A stretch of DNA of 64,000 nucleotides from Calendula officinalis. Taxonomy: Eukaryota; Streptophyta; Magnoliopsida; Asterales; Asteraceae. The stretch lies in NCBI GenBank assembly GCA_963853835.1, contig OY970822.1, positions 86,099,135 to 86,163,134 of the forward strand. Direction: 5' to 3'. The notes below the pieces were generated by a model. It ran no database searches. It was not told the origin of the DNA and saw only the letters and a list, made by a program, of their open reading frames with translations. Position numbers and translations under genes: made by a program. Position 1 is the first letter of the stretch; each line of letters starts with the position of its first letter. Positions 44,508-58,363 of the stretch are shown here, in pieces.

Positions 44508-45883
44508 GATTAATTAAGATGTACTTTAAAATGAAATGAGGGTATTTTTTGAACTTGTTTAGTGGTTAAATTTGGTCAATGGAGAATAAAAGCTTCATTC
44601 GGGATTCATATTCCATGATATCTATAGGTTGAGTTTGAATAATATGCCTCATTTGTAGGTCAGGGAAGCAATCTAGTTGACCTCACCCCAAGTTCGACAA
44701 GACTCAGAGCTCAGTTTCATAACTTTAACTAAGTTGGGTTGAGTTTGGTAGCTTTATGAGCCACTTTGATGAAGGCTCAAACTCAGCTGACAACAATAGT
44801 GAATCTAGAACCGAAATCAACATACATAATTTTATATAATCTCTTTTCATTAAATTTTCTTTTGACCAAACTTTTTCCACATGATATTGATTACTGCTTG
44901 CTTTCATAATGTATCACTTAAGAGAAATATAAATTTGTAATAGTTGGAATTCATACCTAGTTAAAGTTTTCTATCAAAATGTCACTTTCATAGAGTAATT
45001 GACATCCTTAATTCTCAAATTCAAAAGATATTTATATACGTTAAGTTCTAAGAATTGTCAAGAATTGCAGACGGCATACGTCGTTAAAATATTAGTAAGA
45101 CCCGTGCCAACCCTGCATCAGGGGGCACGTCGAGAGGCGTCGAGGGGCGTCACCGTTGGCACGCGGGCGTCGGTAGCCGGCGTCGTGAAAATCCGTCGAC
45201 CGGAGGACGTGAAAATCTGGCCGTCATGGAGGGGGGAAGAGGGAAGGGGGAAGAGAGAGAGAGGGGGTGGGGGGTTTGGGACTTGTATATTGGGCTTTAA
45301 AACTTGTACATATTATGTTTTTTTATTAAAAATATTTTTTTATCTGTTTTTTTTAATTTTAATTTTTTTATATATTTGTTTTAATAATAAAAATTTATTA
45401 GTATTTTTTTTTTCAAAAAAGTAAGGTTTTTTTTTCATTTTTAAATTTTAATAAATGTAATTTTTTTAAATTTAATATCATATTTTATAAATTTAAACAA
45501 TGTATTTTTAAATTAATGTAATGTATTTATTTTATAATTGTTTACTTTAATTAAAAATGATGATGTGGAAATGATGGGTTTAGTGATGGGTAGGGTTGGC
45601 ACGACCGTGTCAGTAGCGTGTCAGTAAGTATGTGATGATGTGACACTAATGATGGATTTAGTGATGTGTAAGAGTTGGGAGAGGCCTAATACAAACATAC
45701 AAATTACAAATACCAACTAAACATGTATTATTTTATTTATTATTGAGATTAGGCGGATCGATATAATAAAGTGTACTTTTCCCATCCTTCAAGAACCCCA
45801 CTACATCGCTCTGTCTCACTTCACTTCCTGCCGGCCGAACTTTCCAACAACCACACAGATCTCCGATCACCGTTCAACCGGAA
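44508..45883. other. Intergenic; GC-rich element at about 45100-45610 upstream of cICDH
   Basis: 45100-45610 begins CCCGTGCCAACCCTGCATCA and ends GGTAGGGTTGGCACGACCG, possible inverted ends (TGCCAACCCT/AGGGTTGGCA) of a MITE. Its left third is GC-rich (GGCGTCGGTAGCCGGCGTCG), the rest AT-rich. The 141-codon frame over it (44999-45424) is a by-product. 45770-45883 reads as the cICDH 5' UTR (CT/CA-rich). Confidence 0.4.
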
Positions 45884-48800
45884 ATGGCTTTCGATAAAAT
45901 CAAGGTTGAAAACCCCATCGTTGAGATGGACGGTGAGTCATCCTTTTCCTTACCCATGCTCAGATCTACACATCACCCGTCGTTAATTTGATCAGATCGC
46001 TCTTCTGTTAATTTTGTTAAAGATTGTTCATATTACTAACTTTCTTAAAGATTGTTTATATTTATTGTATGGCTACAAAATTTAAACATTGTTTTCTGAT
46101 TTCAATCGATCATTTGTACAGATGATCTTGTAATCTGAAGTTCAATATATGCTAATTTAACTTCTTCGACACTTTTAGCAGGATATATGTTTTATGAACT
46201 GTACCTATCTAGATAGGAAAGCGGGTGTATTTTGACCTAACAGTCAGTTGGGAGTAAAATTCGGCAAAACAGGGTATACTAGTATGTGTATTATTAACTT
46301 TATATTATCTTTTGGAGTATTTGAGGGAATTATGATTGCAATGGCCGGATATATATCTGAATCCTGTTCTTGAAATCTAGAGAGAATTTCTTCGAAAACA
46401 CATAAGACGATTAGTTTGCAATGGATGAGTTTCTTCGAATTTATAAATTCACCAGTTCCTCGAAGATTGAACACTTAAAAAACGGGCTCCAGAAATTAAC
46501 AGCCATTTAGGGTTAGGGTTTATCTGGTATTAAACTGACTTAATAGGGTTTAGGGTATATGGGTCAAATATACTAAATAGTATGCTTAATATTTATTTGT
46601 GGGAAGTGGTTACAAGTTATATTTATGATGCAGGAGATGAAATGACTCGCATCTTTTGGCAATCAATTAAGGATAAGGTTCTATACTTAACCGTCTTCCG
46701 ATCAAACATTTTATTTTATTTAATTAAATTGCTAATTTAGAAAAACCATGCAGCTGATTTTCCCGTTTCTAGATCTGGATATTAAGTATTACGACCTTGG
46801 TCTTCCTAACCGTGATGCCACTGATGACAAAGTTACTGTAGAAAGTGCTGAAGCTACTCTCAAGTAAACCTTACCTACCTTTTTTTTATAACTTATAACT
46901 TTTACTAGTATTTCTTCAATCTGAAATGATAAATAAAACATTAGGTACAATGTTGCTATTAAGTGTGCCACCATTACTCCAGGTACCTTTTATTTATTTA
47001 TCCTTTCTATTTATTGGACCACGTTAGCAATTTTTTATTTATATATATATATTTTTGTAAAATGGCATATATACAGATGAGGCTCGTATGAAGGAGTTTA
47101 CTTTAAAAAGCATGTGGAAATCCCCAAATGGGACAATCAGGAATATTTTGAACGGTTAGTCATATTTCTCATTTTAAACTATGCTTAATATGCATTATCA
47201 AATTTACATTTGCATTTTATGCAGGAACGGTTTTTAGGGAACCAATTCTTTGCAAAAACATCCCCAGATTAATTCCAGGTAATTACCAATTTCTGAAGCC
47301 GGTTTTTGCTATTTTGAATTTCTTTTGTTAATTATCTTTTTAATGCCTAATTTATTCCAGGGTGGACAAAGCCGATATGCATTGGAAGACATGCATTTGG
47401 TGATCAGTACAAAGCTACTGATGCAGTCATTAAAGGCCCTGGCAAACTGAAATTGGTTTTTGGTATGATTATTGTTACTCAATTCATATAATCATTATTA
47501 TAGTTTAAACATTTTTATTCGTCTCATGATGAAATCTTTTTATATATTTTTTTGTAGTTCCTGAAGGAGAAGGGGAAAAGATAGACTTGGAGGTGTACAA
47601 GTTCACTGGTGCTGGAGGGGTAGCTTTGTCAATGTACAACACTGACGAGGTATATCTTTAAATTCACTAATTTTTTTTTTTATTTTTTTAAATTTATATG
47701 TACAATATAAGTCGGATTTATGTCATTTATTGAAATTGTTAAATAGTCGATTGCTGCATTTGCTGAGGCCTCAATGAACACAGCTTATCAGAAAAAATGG
47801 CCACTTTATCTAAGCACCAAAAACACCATTCTTAAAAAATACGACGGAAGGTACGCAACATTAGTGAATTTCATAATCTTATTAAATATAAATATATAAT
47901 TGACCGATTTACTTATATTTATTGCCTCTTGATAAAAGATTCAAGGACATATTTCAAGAAGTCTATGAAAGCAGCTGGAAGTCAAAGTTTGAGGCTGCTG
48001 GGATATGGTAAGCAACTAAATAACTAATTACACTATAGTTTTTTATTAGTCATCAATTCATCATCACCTTTTTATAATTTCATTTTTAGGTATGAACACC
48101 GTTTGATTGATGATATGGTTGCATATGCTCTCAAAAGTGATGGTGGTTATGTATGGGCATGCAAAAACTATGATGGTGATGTACAAAGTGATTTCTTAGC
48201 ACAAGGTAACAATACATTTTTACATTATAATTTTAATAAAATCATTTTATGCATTTAATATATTAATTTAGTTAACGACTTAATTTTATTTTGTATTTCT
48301 AGGCTTCGGATCTCTTGGATTGATGACTTCAGTCTTGGTATGCCAGCCGTACAAACTTTTTTATTTTTCATATTATTCTGTTAATGTGAATATTTATTTA
48401 TTTAATATTTAATTAATTATAATTTTAGGTTTGTCCTGATGGTAAAACCATTGAAGCTGAAGCAGCCCATGGAACTGTAACCCGTCATTACAGGGTTCAT
48501 CAAAAAGGCGGTGAAACAAGCACAAACAGCATAGCATCAATTTTTGCTTGGACCCGTGGGCTGGCCCACAGGTTAGAAAAATTAAATATATTTAGATTTA
48601 TGAATTTTAAATCCAGAATTTGAAATATATTTTAATTTGTGTAATTTAGGGCAAAGTTAGATAACAATTCTAAGCTTTTGGATTTCACTGTGAATCTTGA
48701 AGCTGCGTGTATTGGTACTGTTGAATCTGGGAAAATGACAAAGGATCTTGCACTCATTATTCATGGATCAAAGTAGCTCATTTTGACTTTATACTAATTT

Positions 48801-49054
48801 AGAATAAATGTTTTGACTTTTTCTTTAAATAAGTATTTTTTAATGTTTTTTAGGCTGAGTAGGGAGCATTATTTGAACACGGAAGAATTTATTGATGCTG
48901 TAGCAAACGAGCTGAAAGCAAGACTTGTGGGGAAATCATCACTGTATGTGTTATAGTAGTATATATATATTTTTTAATCACTGAAATAGTAAATGGTTTT
49001 AGATTATTTTATAATATTTAATTTGGGTTTTTTAATTTATTGATGTGCAGGTAA
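45884..49054 (+). CDS. ICDH: NADP-dependent isocitrate dehydrogenase, cytosolic
   Basis: Oxidises isocitrate to 2-oxoglutarate with NADP+, supplying carbon for nitrogen assimilation and NADPH. Exons: 45884-45932, 46634-46677, 46754-46863, 46945-46982, 47077-47154, 47225-47278, 47361-47462, 47558-47649, 47747-47850, 47939-48007, 48089-48205, 48303-48337, 48429-48571, 48650-48772, 48854-48943, 49051-49054. Starts MAFDKIKVENPIVEMDGDEM without a transit peptide and does not end in a peroxisomal SKL-type signal, so cytosolic. Landmarks: [121 protein letters not shown]. All junctions keep frame with GT-AG sites; no lesion. The end is unusual: splicing the last intron gives KSSL and TAA at 49052; reading through gives KSSLYVL and TAG at 48954. 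Confidence 0.93.
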
Positions 49055-49865
49055 GTGCATGGACGGTTGAGATTAACAGTAGATGAGGATGATTTATATG
49101 ATTTGGTGCTGTCAGTTTGAGTGTTGTTCGTTTCTGTACCATTTATTTTTTGAATTAGGTTTTCGGTGACTCGATCATGTGATTGAATTCAGCCAAGCTA
49201 TTTAGGAAAAGAAAACATAAACATAACTATTGATTTATATGCTTTTTAAAGTTTTATCATTAATACGGGATTTGATTCGATCAACTTCAGTTTGAAGGGC
49301 TGGTGGTTGTGTTTTATTTGCTTGAACATATGCACACCTAATTATTTGTCTTAAATAACTAAAGCGCCTGGTACTCGAACATTGGCTCGAGGCATTTTCT
49401 CTACCCCTTCTTTCTTTTTTGATTACCTTCCTCGCGTATGTATAAGACCGAATCCATTCGATTTCTGATCTCATTTTTTTCATCGGGTCCGGGTAGAAGA
49501 TGAGATAAGGAGGGCCCTTGGATGATTGATTGGTACCGGTTAATGATGCGATGGGTCCTAAAAAAATGTTCCATTCAATATAAAATTATTTAATTTAAAA
49601 TAATCTATTTCTTGCCATTATGAGTTTAGGGCTAGAAACTTCTTCCCTCATTCTCATCAAATTGGGGTAGCTCAGGAACTATAGAATCTCTCAAGCTCAG
49701 GAAGCTGCCAACCAATAAAGCAAGCACCTTCATGGACTGAGACCGTGGAAGCTCCGTTGTCCATTTGTCTATTTTTTATTAGTGGTTTGGAGAAGGAAAG
49801 CCTAGTTTACGTTGGCTCTTCTGCTCAGAAACGAAATGTTCCAAATGTTCCTGGAAATTATTGCT
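49055..49865. other. Downstream of ICDH; possible organelle-like or unknown segment
   Basis: 49340-49860 has a more balanced base composition than its surroundings and lacks repeats; an 82-codon minus-strand frame (49235-49483) is basic (RKVIKKERRGRE) and unrecognised. The texture resembles plant mitochondrial intergenic DNA, but I cannot place it. Confidence 0.25.
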
Positions 49866-51312
49866 CCCTATATAATAATAAAATAAGGGTTTGTAGGTGG
49901 TCACGTAGCACCTCTTAGGAGGCAGAATGACACGTGACAATTTCTTATAATTTCAAGTTTTTTTTATGTAATATATATTTGACACATGGCAACACTATAT
50001 TAAAATCAAAACCATTTTCCCGCCGAAGGTAAAAATGCCCGATTTAAAAACTGGTTTATTAGTAGTAGATTTTTGATTCGAGCATAATACTCGCAGATCC
50101 CAGTAGATAATAGCTTAAATTCCGGAATTTTTTATCACCAAATATGCCACGTAACTAATGCAATTCAAAAATATCGAAATTAATGACAGGATTTTTCCAC
50201 ATTCAAACAGCAACACAATCGGATAATGGTTCCAAAATTATAATACATACTAAAAATATTCAAATCTATATGTTTAGACCTGCTTATTGTAAATCCGTAT
50301 ATTTATAGACTATAAATTCCACACCTATAAATTCCATGTAGTATGTGTATGCATTATTCTAAACCCGTATATATTATGCATACCTGCATATAGTATCATT
50401 ACGACCTATAAATTCCAGGCATTATGTGTATGCATTGTTAATCTTTTATCCATGCATTATAAATCCGTATACAAAACATGTGAATTTATTTTACATTGGT
50501 AATCTTTTATGCAATATTAACTACTGTCACATTTGTGAAATTATTTAATTCCAAAATTATATCAAATAAGAAAAATATCGTAATATACCATTATTTTTTG
50601 GATTGGATTTATAATTTTTGGAATGCATTCACAACTACTATATTTACCACATTGAATGACGGAATAATCTACGTATAGAAACAAATTCTGTTGCAATTTG
50701 TAAACAATAAACCATATAGATTTCACGGATTCTTAAAATCTGAAATTCAAAAATATAGTAATTATCACATTAAGATATCCGATTTTAATGTATTAACGTG
50801 TTCTATACGTAATAAAAAAATCATATTTTATATGAACAGATTGTTTTGTGAACTGAAACCAATCATTCATTCAATGACGTGAAGACTCAAGATGATATAA
50901 ATGATTTAGCTATCAGCAGTCTTTTGTTCCTACTACAAAATTCCGCAGGTACACTGAATTAAATTTAATAATTTTGAGATTTCATCATCTATTTTGTTTA
51001 AAGGGAACTGTCAAAAAATGGAAATAAAGTATGATCGTGATATTAAGTCCAAATGGATGTTTAAAGCCGATTTTAAGAGAATGGGTTTCATCTCAAGCTT
51101 AATTTATTCTTCCGGAGTTGAGAAAAACTTTCAAATAAATCAACACTGAATCTGTTGATGTGTTGTTAGTGAGCTGTTGTATGAGATTGTTTCCAATTTC
51201 CAAATTTGGTCATATTTGGAAAATTATGGTGTTATAAATGTAAAGTTTGTTATATTGTTGCAGCTTATACCACAAATTCTCAAAGTAACTATGCTTATTG
51301 ATAAGAGAAATG

Positions 51313-51476
51313 ATATTTAGTCATACTATTTAGACCTACTTATAGGTCTACCCATTTGATAGGTTGACATATGTATTCCACTAATTCTCTCTCCTAATAT
51401 TATCCTTTGATTTTGACACATGTCTTCATCTAATGAGTAGACCTATGAGTAGGTCTAAATGGTAAGTCTAAATATC
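51313..51476. mobile_element. Small foldback MITE
   Basis: GATATTTAGTCATACTATTT and its partner AAATGGTAAGTCTAAATATC start and end an inverted repeat of about 40 bp containing TAGACCTACT(T/C)ATAGGTCTAC. The two arms take up half of the 164-bp element. Confidence 0.65.
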
Positions 51477-51479
51477 AAT

Positions 51480-51598
51480 ATATGTGAGACTCATCGTACA
51501 CTAACTATCAAACTTAATCTAATTAACCTTCATTATCATATTTTGCCTCAAAAACCGAAAATTCTAATTTATATCACTTATTTTGAAACGGAGGAAGT
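51480..51598. mobile_element. Stowaway-like MITE, copy 3, right half only
   Basis: Matches the right end of the copy at 20753-21065: GAGACTCAT, TATCATATTTTGCCTCAAAA, CACTTATTTTGAAACGGAGG and AAGTA. The left half is absent; the small MITE at 51313-51476 abuts it. Confidence 0.65.
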
Positions 51599-52126
51599 AT
51601 TATGAATACATAACATATTGTAAAATCTTTAATGTTTAGTCTTTATAATTCATTATTTATGTTTTACTAATTTGTACAGATACAGTACAAATGTTAATCT
51701 GGCAACTATTTGTGTAATAATACAGTCAAACCGGTCAATTTGTTTACTGTTTTGCGCAATTTTATAAACGTAATCCTCAATTTGTTGACTTTTATAGTCA
51801 ACATTTACATATGATAAAAATATATTTCATGTGATATTTAATGACTGAAATCACTATTTCTGTTAATTTAAATCATATTGGTTATGCTTCTATTTCCTTA
51901 ATTATTATTTTATTTTATTTTTATTGTTTCTATTTCAATTTCTGCAGATTACAACAACTATTTTCATCTCAATACACATTTCTTACGGTTAGGGTTTAGG
52001 TTTTTAGTGTGTTTTCTTATCTGATGTGTAATTAATATATAATTAACAATTCATATTTTAGAAACTATAAAAATAACATTTAGCAAAATTAGGATAGTCC
52101 GTGATTTTTCACGGGTCATAACCTAG

Positions 52127-52737
52127 TTTTAAATATCTCAAGGTATAATTATAAAGGATTTGCTAATATATGTGCCTCATAGACATACGATAATAAATGT
52201 CCAATAAACTAAAATTTCTATAATTAAAGTAAATTGATATTGATGGTCATTAATGCTTTTGTGTTTAACAAATTTTAGCCTTACCATAATCCTCGTGTCG
52301 CGAACCCCAATCCTCCGCTGAACTTCACGCCGCGAACTACAAGGCTCGCGTCGCGAACCCTAAATAGTGACTACCTTAGCATTTGATCTCGAGCTCGTGA
52401 TCGCTAAAAACGACTTTTGTTCGATCCCCTACCTCCGGTGCCACTTTCGTGTCGCGACGGGACCCCACTCGCGCCGTGATTACCTGAAGTTAACCAATTC
52501 GAGCCACGGACTTGTGCAGGTTTGCACTTTCACTTCTACAACTTGCCATTTACTAACTTTTGACCCGTTTCCAAATAACGTAAGTCACAGCCGATCAATT
52601 ACCCATATTAACACATTCAATGCTCGATATTAACCACATATAACACACAATATTTCTATTTTATTTACGGATCAAAATTTAAGTCGTTACAGGCATGACC
52701 TCGTTGAGCATATTGTCATAACTTTAATACCTGACAT
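52127..52737 (-). mobile_element. Truncated LTR fragment (Ty3/gypsy style), about 52270-52691
   Basis: On the minus strand 52691 opens TGTAACGACTTAAATTTTGA, the style of Ty3/gypsy chromovirus LTR starts in plants. To the left the fragment shows GTCGCGAAC and TCGCGACG motifs like those of the solo LTR at 52765-54913. It lacks its other end. The short remainder to 52737 has no feature. Confidence 0.4.
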
Positions 52738-52764
52738 TAGGGGTGGCAATTCAGGTCGGGTTCA

Positions 52765-54913
52765 TGTAACATCCTAAAACCCGGCCTAGTAGTTTAGTGA
52801 CCTTAAGGTACATTATTAAATGATTATCTGATTAAATGCTTAGTTAACTTAATTAACCTGCTGTCTTTTGCGGTATTTTAACCAAGGGGTTAAAATACCC
52901 GACTTGTGATATATTTGGACTGAAAACGTGAGTTTTATATCTTTGGTTTCCTTGTTAAATATCGTTTCCAGAAATGCTTTCGTTTTTAAAATTGAAGTCC
53001 GTTTGCTATTATAAATAAATTAATCTCGAAAGGGACTTTCAGACATATACTGTTATTTATAAAAAAAGCCACCAAAGGGGTCCCACCCCTTGTGTTGGAC
53101 GGGAATGAGAGAGAGAGAGAGGGGAAACCCTCTCTTTTGTTTATCTTCTTTTTCAAAATATTATCCTCCCAAAATACTATTCCATTGAAGAGAAAAACTC
53201 CATCTCCTTCCTCTAGCATTTCTTACTTGTTCTTGGTGATCCCTTTGTGCTAAGGTCAGAAATTTCACTAGTGTTTGTGTAGAAGAAGCCTAAAAGTAAG
53301 CCACACCTTTCCCTTGTCTTGTTTATGTCATTCTTGAGCTTGAACTTGAGCTAGGGTTTAGGTAACTTGATGATTTGTGGATGAATCTTGAAATGGATGT
53401 TGTTTTATGTGTTTGTGCAAGCTTTTACATCATTTGTATGGTTGATTGTTGAAGGAAGACAAGATTTGGTGAAAATCACCTTCAACCTCCATTAATGGTG
53501 GAAGTTGAAGGTGAGTTTTGACAAATCTTGGATTTCTTGAGTTTTGATTGGATAGAATTGTTTATTAGGTTGTGAAATCATGTTTGTTAAGTTATGGATG
53601 TTAAAAACCTAGTATTAATTGAATGGTGAAGTAATTTAACTAGTGTTTGGATGATTTTGTCAAAATGGTGAGCTAGTGATTATACAAGTATGTTACTTGG
53701 AATTGTGATAGTTGCCAACTTGGTGGAATTGTTAAATGATTGTGAATTGCTAGTTGAAAGGTTAATTTCTAGTCGATGGAAATGTGGAAGTGTTAGGATC
53801 ATGTTCGGGTTTTTGGCCCGTTTGGGTCAACTAGTTGCGAATACTTGCTAAATGGTCAAAATGGTCAATTGTATTGATGAAGGATTGGTGCTAGTTGGAA
53901 ATGTCATAAAATGTGCATTTTATGAGTCTTGTGTAGTTAGTTGTTGAAATTGATGATTTTGACGATTCGGTGGATTATCACTAACTCGGTATATTGTTGA
54001 CAGGAACCGGGAAGGATACTCAGTGATACTAGCTCACTGAGTTAAGGAATCGGAAGTTGAAAGGTGAGTGGATTCGACCTACAACTCGGGTTTCGGTTAT
54101 TTGTCGTTTGGTATTGGCTTGTTGGTGAAATGCAGGAAATTACCAGACGTGGAGAGTTCACGACGCGAACTTTAGTTCGCGATCGTGAAGTAGCTCCAGA
54201 GAATTTGGTTGGTCGTCGCGAGGTAGTTCACGTCCGAGTTCCCGACGCGAACCCTAGTTCGCGATCGCGAACTACAGTTCGCGATTGGGAACTCAGTTGT
54301 GACGTTTTTCGCGGTGTTTTTCGTAGCTAGTCTACTTGTTATGTATGCCTAGTGTTAGGGAATACCATACATGACTATGTGCACAATCGGGATGAGGTCA
54401 GTGTCGGATGGATAACGGCTGGGCACAGTGTATCGACTAATAGGGTATCCGACCTTACCTGCATACGTTACATGGTTAAGGGGAGGGAGTTGCCCGGGTG
54501 TTGGATACAAAACGCTATCGGCTGCCGTGGTTATGGCCAACCATGGTTTAAGGCCCCCAAAGCCGCCGATCCTCTCAAATAAGTGATTACCTAACCGGAG
54601 ATGTTCTTGAACTTCCGTGTTTAAGTGTTTAGTGTAGTTAGTAGTGTTAGGGATTCATTCACTTAGCCTTTGTGCTAATCCCTACCTTATTGACACATTT
54701 CAGGTTGGATGGCTTGAACGGGTCGGGCTTGGACGGGAAGTTTGACCATGCTTAAATTATGTTTTGTAAAATGAGCCGTGTTTAGTAATACCGTCTTTTT
54801 AACTAACTTTGGTTGTAATATTTTGTGGGACCACGTTTTGTAAACTTAACTAACTTGATGCTTCCGTACTTAGACTAATATTTAATTGCCTTTAAAAAAA
54901 ATGCGGTGTTACA
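52765..54913. mobile_element. Solo LTR, 2.15 kb, with 5-bp target duplication
   Basis: Starts TGTAACATCCTAAAACCCGG and ends TGCGGTGTTACA, flanked by GTTCA on both sides (52760-52764, 54914-54918). TG...CA ends, the target duplication, the length and no coding sequence indicate a solo LTR, probably Ty3/gypsy by its TGTAACA start. Inside, 54140-54300 has GCGAAC-rich palindromic motifs such as TTCGCGATCGCGAAC, and 53100-53130 a GAGAGAGAGAG run. Confidence 0.78.
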
Positions 54914-55232
54914 GTTCAGGTTGGCGGGTTCATGTTCGCAGGTTGACGGGTCAAAAAGCTTCAACCCGAAACCGACATCTTTATATAATCGGGTAAGATA
55001 TCGCAACCCTAACATGTTTACCTTCAACCCGGAGCATACCCATATAACCCGTTTAATTAAATGGGTAAACAGGTTTGTAGGTCAAACGAGTTAAACGGGT
55101 CCAACAGGTTAAATTGGTTGTTCTTATTAAATAAATTCATAATAAAATACCAAAAGACCAAATTATTAAATAGTTATTTTAGTGTTTATCTAATGTATTA
55201 GTTATGTTTCAAATAATAAATCATAAACTAAG

Positions 55233-56270
<1,038 letters not shown>

Positions 56271-56342
<72 letters not shown>
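56271..56342. repeat. TA microsatellite, right of the foldback element
   Basis: TATATA run of about 72 bp; with 55239-55332 it formed one tract before the element inserted. Confidence 0.9.
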
Positions 56343-56346
<4 letters not shown>

Positions 56347-56534
56347 TAAATATATTTTAATAATTAAACAGGTTGGCGGGTCGAGCCATTTAAATTATCA
56401 TTGACCTGAACCTAACACGTTTAATAACCGGGTCAGTTGAGTCGACCAACGACTAACCCAAAACTTTTTTGCCTCAACCCAAACTTGTTTACTTTTGTGT
56501 TGGTTTCAGGTCGGGTCAGAAACGGCCACCCCTA

Positions 56535-57149
56535 CCTGCTATGGACGATTTTGTTTTTTTCTTAAACTTAAATGTGTTTTCTAAATGAATATAACTTTGT
56601 TTAATTTAAATTAATGTGTAAAAAACCTAACCCAGTAGTTTTATTACTTCGTGGTAAGTAATAAGAACTTATTTGACTTTATGTGAATTTATTTATATGA
56701 TTATTTTCATAATATGATATTTTAACCATGGTATTAAAATATATAATAATTATATTGACCAATGCTTTCGGTGATATGTTTTGTAATTCGAGTCGGTCGT
56801 TAAGTAACACTTTGAAACAATTATTTGTTTGGGATAATATGCAATGGATATCATTTTACCTAAGACTTAAATTTATCATTTTTATTATTTCACCTCTGCA
56901 TTTAAAAAAATAGTTTCTAAATTGTGGTGTTAAATAATGTAATTGTTTTTAATAAAAAGGAAAAGAAGTTTTAGAAAAATGTGATAACTTATATGGCAAG
57001 AGGATAAAGAATATTCGTAGAACCACTTAATCTGATAGGGTAAAATATCATAAAATTAAATGTTTGATAGATATAAAAATAATCAATTATCACTTGTTAC
57101 CACTTATATAGAATTTTATGGGAACTTGTTTTGGTTTCCACCATGTATA
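56535..57149. other. Intergenic, no gene seen
   Basis: AT-rich stretch between the MITE nest and the CACTA element. A 61-codon frame at 56728 is AT-biased and matches nothing. Confidence 0.4.
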
Positions 57150-57580
57150 CACTACTAGAAAAAGGTCCCTGTTTCTACCGATTTTTTCCTAGGGGTAATT
57201 TCCCTCGGAAATTCCTACACATTTCCGAGGAATATCCTAGGAAATTCGAATAAATAAACTTCCTCGGAAACCCCTCGGAAATTCCGAGGGATTTCCGAGG
57301 TAATTCCAAAAAACTCATTTGAAAAAAGTTTCCTCGGAATTCCATCGGAAGTTTTCGAGGGATTTCCGAGGGATATCAAAAAATAGGGTTTAAAAAAAGA
57401 TTCCTCGGAAATCCCTCGTAAACTTCCGAGGGATTTCCGAGGGATATCAAAAAATAGGGTTTAAAAAAGATTCCTCGGAAATCCCTCGGAAACTTCCGAG
57501 GGATTTCCGAGGGAATTCAAAAAAGACCGTTTGAAAAAAGATTCCTCGAAAATCCCTCGGAAATATTCAAGGATTTTTTT
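57150..57580. repeat. Left subterminal repeats of the CACTA element
   Basis: At least ten copies of CCTCGGAA / TTCCGAGG in both orientations, e.g. CTTCCGAGGGATTTCCGAGG. In CACTA elements these are TNPA-binding sites. A weaker block, TTCCTAGGGATTTCCTAGGG, recurs at 57710-57815 and 58140-58240. Confidence 0.8.
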
Positions 57581-58363
57581 TCACTTTATATACTTCATTT
57601 TATACTTTGTATAATATAAATGTCCTTCGTAAATAATGATATTGCGAAAAGTATGAAACACGAAAATGATTTATAAACCCTTAAAAAACGAAAAACTAAT
57701 TCTATTTATTAGAAATTCGCAGGAACTGTGTAGGAAATTCCGAGGAATCTTCTAGGGAATCTCGAATCCCTAGGAAATGTGTAGGAAGTTCCGAGGGATT
57801 TCCTAGGGGATTTTATCCTTTTAAGGTTCAAATGTTATTTTTCGTTCAATATTTGTAAAACTTGGTGACACACTATATTGTTTTATATCACCAAGTTATA
57901 CATGTGTACGTACATATATATATATACATAAACATATTCACACATATACATCTAGTTATATTAGAACGAGATAAACACGTTTAGAGTTTAGGTTCAACAA
58001 TGGATATGTATGCACGTAAGTATATATTATTTGTAACGTGAGAAAACGAATCTACTTCATGTATAATGATGTTGTGAAAAATATGGAACAATAAAATGAT
58101 GTATAAACCCCTAAAAACGGAAAAGTAATTATATTTGTTGAAAATTCGTAGGAAATGTGTAGGAATTTCCTAGGGATTTCCTAGGGAATTTCTATATCCC
58201 TAGGAAATGTGTAGGAAGTTCCTAGGGATTTCCTAGGGAATAAAATAATTTTTTTCATTTTTAAGGTTCACATTTCATTTTTCGTTTCATATTTTTGTGA
58301 AACTTGGTGACATACTAAATTATTTTACAACACCAACTTATATATATGTACATACATATACGT

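Larger units (their letters stand above)
49866..52126. mobile_element. Non-autonomous Helitron-like element
   Basis: The right end shows a Helitron 3' terminus: a hairpin CCGTGATTTTTCACGG (52099-52114), eight bases, then CTAG followed by T. The left end TCCCTATATAATAATAAAAT, followed by GCACCTCTTAGGAGGC and ACACGTGAC, has the style of plant Helitron 5' ends, although the preceding base is C rather than A. 2.26 kb with no RepHel protein; two short AT-rich frames (50496-50882) match nothing. It carries other elements (51313-51598). Confidence 0.55.

Noticed and set aside
44999..45424. 141-codon frame in the GC-rich element before ICDH
   Set aside because: It reads through repeats (GKRERGGGG, FFYLFFLILIFLYI) and probably lies within a MITE.
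54064..54582. Frames inside the solo LTR
   Set aside because: The LTR is non-coding by structure; the GCGAAC palindromes explain the open frames.
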